Source: Pantoea vagans
GTDB taxonomy: Bacteria > Pseudomonadota > Gammaproteobacteria > Enterobacterales > Enterobacteriaceae
Reading direction: 5' to 3'
Length of the DNA stretch: 64,000 nucleotides
Assembly (NCBI RefSeq): GCF_004792415.1
Contig: NZ_CP038853.1
Span: forward strand, 3,224,001 to 3,288,000
Translations under genes and position numbers: made by a program
Shown here: positions 60,665 to 64,000 of the stretch, piece by piece
How positions within the stretch are numbered: the stretch's first letter is position 1
How the letters are laid out: each line of letters starts with the position of its first letter
The notes under the pieces: generated by a model
Told to the model about the DNA's origin: nothing
Seen by the model: only the letters and a program-made list of their open reading frames with translations
The model's database searches: none

Positions 60665-61519
60665 GTGTTGATCATTGAAACGCTGCTGATGCTGCGCCAG
60701 GAAGTCCGTCGCTGGCGCCAGCAGGGTAAACGCATTGCGCTGGTGCCGACCATGGGCAACCTGCATGAAGGCCATCTGACGCTGGTGGATGAAGCCCGGG
60801 CGCGCGGCGACATCGTCATTGTCTCTATCTTTGTCAATCCGATGCAGTTCGATCGCGCCGATGATTTAGCGCGCTACCCGCGCACGCTGCAGGAAGATTG
60901 TGAAAAGCTGAACCGCCATCAGGTTGATGTGGTCTTTGCGCCCTCCCCGGCTGAAGTCTATCCGCAGGGCGCGCAGAATCAGACCTTTGTTGAGGTGCCG
61001 GTGCTCTCTTCCCTGCTGGAGGGGGCAACGCGTCCAGGCCATTTTCGCGGCGTGGCCACCATCGTCAGCAAACTGTTTAATCTGGTACAGCCCGATATTG
61101 CCTGTTTCGGTGAAAAGGATTTTCAGCAGCTGGCTATCATTCGTAAGATGGTGGCTGATATGGGCTTTGACATTGAGATTGTTGGCGTGCCAACCGTGCG
61201 GGCCAAAGATGGCCTGGCGCTGAGTTCACGCAACGGCTACCTGACATCCGATGAGCGCAAGCTGGCCCCGGTGCTGAGCCAGGTGATGCATCAGATGGCT
61301 CAGCGACTTGAGAACGGCGAGCGTCACATAGAAGAGATTATCGAGACAGCCAGCGAAGCGCTGCTGGCACAGGGATTGCGTCCTGATGGCCTGGCAATCT
61401 GTGATGCGGAAACGCTGCAGCCGCTGACGGTGGACAGCCAGCGTGCAGTGGTGCTGATGGCCGCCTGGCTGGGTAAAGCCCGACTGATTGATAATCAAAC
61501 TGTTGACCTGACGCTGTAA
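60665..61519 (+). CDS. panC: pantothenate synthetase PanC
   Basis: Joins pantoate and beta-alanine with ATP. The start is GTG with CAGGAG upstream. The 284-residue protein has [14 protein letters not shown] with the adenylate-binding HxGH (about 34-37), [19 protein letters not shown], and the KMSKS-like region in ALSSRNGYL. It closely follows panB, and panD lies 47 bp downstream; K-12 has an insertion (yadD) there that is missing here. Confidence 0.98.
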   Translation: MLIIETLLMLRQEVRRWRQQGKRIALVPTMGNLHEGHLTLVDEARARGDIVIVSIFVNPMQFDRADDLARYPRTLQEDCEKLNRHQVDVVFAPSPAEVYPQGAQNQTFVEVPVLSSLLEGATRPGHFRGVATIVSKLFNLVQPDIACFGEKDFQQLAIIRKMVADMGFDIEIVGVPTVRAKDGLALSSRNGYLTSDERKLAPVLSQVMHQMAQRLENGERHIEEIIETASEALLAQGLRPDGLAICDAETLQPLTVDSQRAVVLMAAWLGKARLIDNQTVDLTL

Positions 61520-61566
61520 GTACGCCCGCTGCAGGTTATTTTATTTCTCTGATAAGGTTTCTGGCT

Positions 61567-61947
61567 ATGATTCGCACAGTTCTGCAAGGCAAATTGCACC
61601 GCGTAAAAGTGACGCAGGCGGACCTCAATTATGAAGGCTCCTGCGCTATCGATCAGGATTTCCTGGAGGCTTCCGGCATTCTGCAATATGAAGCGATCGA
61701 TATTTATAACGTCACTAACGGTCAGCGCTTTTCCACCTACGCTATCGCGGCTGAGCGTGGTTCGAAAATTATTTCGGTCAATGGTGCGGCAGCCCGCTGC
61801 GCCTGCGAAGGCGATATTTTAATTATCTGCTCGTATGTGCAGGTAGAGGATGCCGTCGCGCGTCAGTGGCAGCCTAAAGTCGCCTATTTTGAAGGTGACA
61901 ACCAGATGAAGCGTCTGGCGAAAGCATTGCCGGTACAAATCGCCTGA
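61567..61947 (+). CDS. panD: aspartate 1-decarboxylase PanD
   Basis: Makes beta-alanine from aspartate. It is a pyruvoyl enzyme that self-cleaves between Gly24 and Ser25 in the YEGSCAID motif, which is intact; cleavage is promoted by PanZ/PanM, not encoded here. The proenzyme has 126 residues, as in K-12. A ribosome-binding site GATAAGG precedes it, and a strong terminator follows at 61965-62001. Confidence 0.98.
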   Translation: MIRTVLQGKLHRVKVTQADLNYEGSCAIDQDFLEASGILQYEAIDIYNVTNGQRFSTYAIAAERGSKIISVNGAAARCACEGDILIICSYVQVEDAVARQWQPKVAYFEGDNQMKRLAKALPVQIA

Positions 61948-61964
61948 GTAATCGATCGCCTGAC

Positions 61965-62001
61965 AAAAAAGGGCCGTCATTAACATGGGCGGCCCTTTTT
62001 G
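61965..62001. terminator. bidirectional terminator between panD and the acyltransferase
   Basis: Stem AAAAGGGCCG/CGGCCCTTTT (61967-61976 with 61990-61999), with an A-run before and T-run after, separates the two convergent genes. Confidence 0.92.
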
Positions 62002-62016
62002 TTTCTGCTTCTGCAA

Positions 62017-63030
62017 TTAAACCGCTTTGGTTGTCATCGGCTTCGATGACTTTTTCATCGTAAAGAGGAAATTAAACCAGCCGCGTTTTCTCATCAGACA
62101 TATTGTCAATGGCAGCGCCAGCGCCACCAGAAACGCCGAAATGAATTTCAGGTCATTCACCCAGGCTGACGGACTTTCAAACTTCACAATCTTACTGAAG
62201 AACTGAATCGCCAGATAATGCGACAGGTAGAAGACGATAGAATTGACGCCAATGTAGTAGACCAGCTCAGATTTCAGCTTCAGCGCAATCCAGACAAAGA
62301 ATGGCACCGATAAAAGTGCAAGCGGTGATAATAACGCCTGGGAATGACGCTCCAGAATAAAGATATTCAGGCAGGAGAGCAGCACAAAACTGATCGCTGA
62401 GATTAACAGCGTCGGGCCATGCTGTACTTTCTCTGCGATATCCACCTGCTTACGTACCACGTAATCGCCCAGGTAGAAAAAGACAAACAGATAAAGCGAT
62501 TTGTTGATGTGCGTATTGTCGAAGCTGGCAAATACGCCATCCGGATCGATGGCCGGCAGCGCCCAGCTCAGCGCCATACAGATAGCAAACACCAGCAGGA
62601 ATGGCAGGTGGCGGGCAAAGATAATCACTATAAAGAAGATAAATAGCGAGTGCAGGAACCAGGTCATATCCCCGCCGCCGGTCAGGTGCGAAAGAATAAT
62701 ATTCATCGGTGACTGCGGCGTATTTGCCATCGAGCTGAACAGGATCTTTAACCCGCCATAGACCGCCACCCAGACCACAAACGGATAGAGAATACTGCGT
62801 ACTTTGTTATTAAAAAAAGGACCCAGGCCTTTTCTTAATCCGGCATCGACAAACAGACCCGAAACAAAGAACATCAGCCCCAGTCTTACCGGTGCCAGCA
62901 TCTCATTTAACAGGCTGCTGAAGGCGGTAAAATGTCCGGCATTATTATGTACGGCAATAGTGCTATGCAAAAAAATAATTGCGAGAATACTCAATCCCCG
63001 CAGATTATCGATCCACGTTATACGATTCAT
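62017..63030 (-). CDS. acyltransferase family 3 membrane protein
   Basis: A 337-residue integral inner-membrane protein with about ten hydrophobic segments. The N-terminal ITWIDNLRGLSILAIIFLH and the region around MFFVSGLFVD match the acyltransferase-3 family, in which an early Arg-His pair is important; members transfer acetyl or succinyl groups to surface glycans, lipid A, glucans or antibiotics. The substrate here cannot be deduced. It has AGGA upstream. It is not found at this locus in K-12, and the preceding AT-rich region (63031-63290) differs from the neighbours, so acquisition by transfer is possible. Confidence 0.82.
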   Translation of the reverse strand: MNRITWIDNLRGLSILAIIFLHSTIAVHNNAGHFTAFSSLLNEMLAPVRLGLMFFVSGLFVDAGLRKGLGPFFNNKVRSILYPFVVWVAVYGGLKILFSSMANTPQSPMNIILSHLTGGGDMTWFLHSLFIFFIVIIFARHLPFLLVFAICMALSWALPAIDPDGVFASFDNTHINKSLYLFVFFYLGDYVVRKQVDIAEKVQHGPTLLISAISFVLLSCLNIFILERHSQALLSPLALLSVPFFVWIALKLKSELVYYIGVNSIVFYLSHYLAIQFFSKIVKFESPSAWVNDLKFISAFLVALALPLTICLMRKRGWFNFLFTMKKSSKPMTTKAV

Positions 63031-63454
63031 CTTTTCCTGCCTTTGATTAAAAACTGGCCCTGTTTAAGATGCCATTTTGCTTATTAAGAAGACTCTTAAC
63101 CCACTCGTTCATCCCTGAGCAGAGGAATAACTTTATTCCGGCGGTATTTTGATAATTCATAATCAAATAAACAACAGCCAGCCTTTAAGCCTATTCTTAA
63201 AAAATATTTAACAGTTAAGAATCATTAAGATAGCGAAAGATGACTGATTATTATCAGATAATACTTAGGGTTACTTTTTGTGAAAAAGGATGAAAGCGAG
63301 GCCGTGAGCGGCTTCAGAGTCAGAAAAGAAATCACCAAGCAGGTTTTAACGTCGTTTTTAAGGCCAGGGAGAACCGTAGTTCGGGTTGTTTTTCACTCAC
63401 CAAAAAAAAAGCCACGCCCTTATTGCAGCGTGGCCCTTACCATTCAACGTATTG
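63031..63454. other. 424-bp intergenic region with AT-rich upstream DNA of the acyltransferase
   Basis: The first 260 bases are clearly AT-rich and carry six TTAAGA/TCTTAA hexamers, including inverted pairs at 63084-63099 (TTAAGA-AGAC-TCTTAA) and 63193-63222 (ATTCTTAA...TTAAGAAT). A small hairpin GAGGCCG/CGGCTTC lies near 63299. The yadH terminator is at 63402-63434. A plus-strand frame here starts at GTG 63280 but runs into yadH antisense, so it is not called. Confidence 0.6.
63402..63434 (-). terminator. intrinsic terminator after yadH
   Basis: Stem GCCACGC/GCGTGGC (63411-63417 with 63428-63434), followed on the minus strand by nine T. It lies 20 bp after the yadH stop. Confidence 0.92.
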
Positions 63455-64000
63455 TCAGGTGCGCAGTCCGCGTCCGCGCTGAATCAGCGCATAGACCAGC
63501 CAGTAGAACACCAGAATAAAGGCCACCAGTACCGAGAGCGTAAAGACCAGCGGCACATCATTAATACCCAGGAAGCCATAACGGAATCCGCTAATCATAT
63601 AAACGATTGGATTCAGTTTAGAGACAGCCTGCCAGATCGGCGGCAGCAGACTCAGCGAATAGAATACGCCGCCCAGATAGGTCAGTGGCGTCAGCACAAA
63701 GGTCGGGATCAGGCTGATATCGTCAAAGGTGCGCGCAAAGACGGCGTTGAGCAGACCGGCCAGTGAAAACAGAATCGCGGTCAGCAGCAGCGTAATTGCC
63801 ACCATCGACCAGGAGTGCACGTGGAACGGCACAAAGAACAGCGAGATGGCCGTCACCAGAATGCCGACGCAGACGCCACGCGCCACACCGCCGCCTACAT
63901 AACCGGCAATGATAATGTGGGTCGGCACAGGTGCAACGAGCAGCTCTTCAATGTTGCGCTGGAACTTGGCACTGAAGAACGATGATGCCACGTTGGCATA
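63455..64000 (-). CDS. yadH: ABC-2 type transporter permease YadH (start outside window)
   Basis: The C-terminal 181 residues of an inner-membrane ABC-2 permease that pairs with the ATPase YadG. The reading frame is open at the window edge, where YANVASSFF is in register with K-12 YadH, whose full length is 256. The visible part has GAGQ-like conserved SAKFQRNIEELLVAPVP, about five hydrophobic segments, PLTYLGGVFYSL and the terminal LIQRGRGLR. The substrate is unknown. yadI and yadE, which lie next in K-12, are absent. Confidence 0.93.
   Translation of the reverse strand, partial: YANVASSFFSAKFQRNIEELLVAPVPTHIIIAGYVGGGVARGVCVGILVTAISLFFVPFHVHSWSMVAITLLLTAILFSLAGLLNAVFARTFDDISLIPTFVLTPLTYLGGVFYSLSLLPPIWQAVSKLNPIVYMISGFRYGFLGINDVPLVFTLSVLVAFILVFYWLVYALIQRGRGLRT

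Noticed and set aside
63280..63519. 79-codon plus-strand frame from GTG 63280
   Set aside because: It crosses the yadH terminator and its second half is antisense to yadH. The start has no good ribosome-binding site and the sequence is basic without any domain.

Overview
The window is a stretch of core chromosome from an enterobacterium, most likely Erwiniaceae (Pantoea or a close relative). Nearly every protein can be matched by eye to an Escherichia coli K-12 orthologue at similar length, and gene order follows the K-12 metNIQ to yadH segment, but with several K-12 genes missing and a few extra ones. Base composition is moderately GC-rich. No rRNA, tRNA, insertion sequence, prophage, plasmid gene or CRISPR array was seen.

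Layout. 1-4.2 kb (+): end of the D-methionine importer (metI, metQ), the stress lipoprotein rcsF, the tRNA methylase trmO and proS. 4.2-5.7 kb: a terminal-inverted-repeat element, arfB, and the small pair yaeP-rof. 5.7-10 kb (-): a c-type cytochrome, tilS, a glyoxalase-fold protein, lysine decarboxylase ldcC. 10.1-29.7 kb (-): one long essential block, accA-dnaE-rnhB-lpxB-lpxA-fabZ-lpxD-skp-bamA-rseP-cdsA-uppS-dxr-frr-pyrH-tsf-rpsB. It joins fatty acid and lipid A synthesis, outer membrane assembly, phospholipid and isoprenoid carrier synthesis, and translation. 30-35 kb (+): map, glnD, dapD, yaeH. 35-39.5 kb (-): cdaR, degP, dgt. 39.6-43.4 kb: mtnN-btuF, a small secreted protein of unknown function, erpA and hemL. 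43.6-49.5 kb (-): the ferrichrome system fhuACDB under an apparent Fur box. 49.7-54.8 kb (-): mrcB and hrpB. 54.9-62 kb (+): thpR-sfsA-dksA-gluQ-pcnB-folK and the pantothenate genes panB-panC-panD. 62-64 kb (-): a membrane acyltransferase and the start-truncated ABC permease yadH.

Functional themes. Envelope building and envelope stress dominate: RcsF reports to the Rcs system, RseP releases sigma E, and degP carries a convincing sigma E promoter and degrades misfolded porins that Skp and BamA fail to insert. lpxD-fabZ-lpxA-lpxB make lipid A, and mrcB builds peptidoglycan. Iron and heme supply (fhu, erpA, hemL) form a second theme.

No large undescribed system is visible. The most unusual items are: two copies of a TIR-bordered intergenic element in opposite orientation (about 191 and 113 bp), one at a site where K-12 genes are absent; a 23-codon ORF with a good ribosome-binding site whose stop overlaps the dxr start; retention of the rare AUU start of pcnB; a monoheme cytochrome c coupled to tilS; an 83-residue secreted two-cysteine protein; and an acyltransferase with an unusual upstream cluster of TTAAGA motifs.
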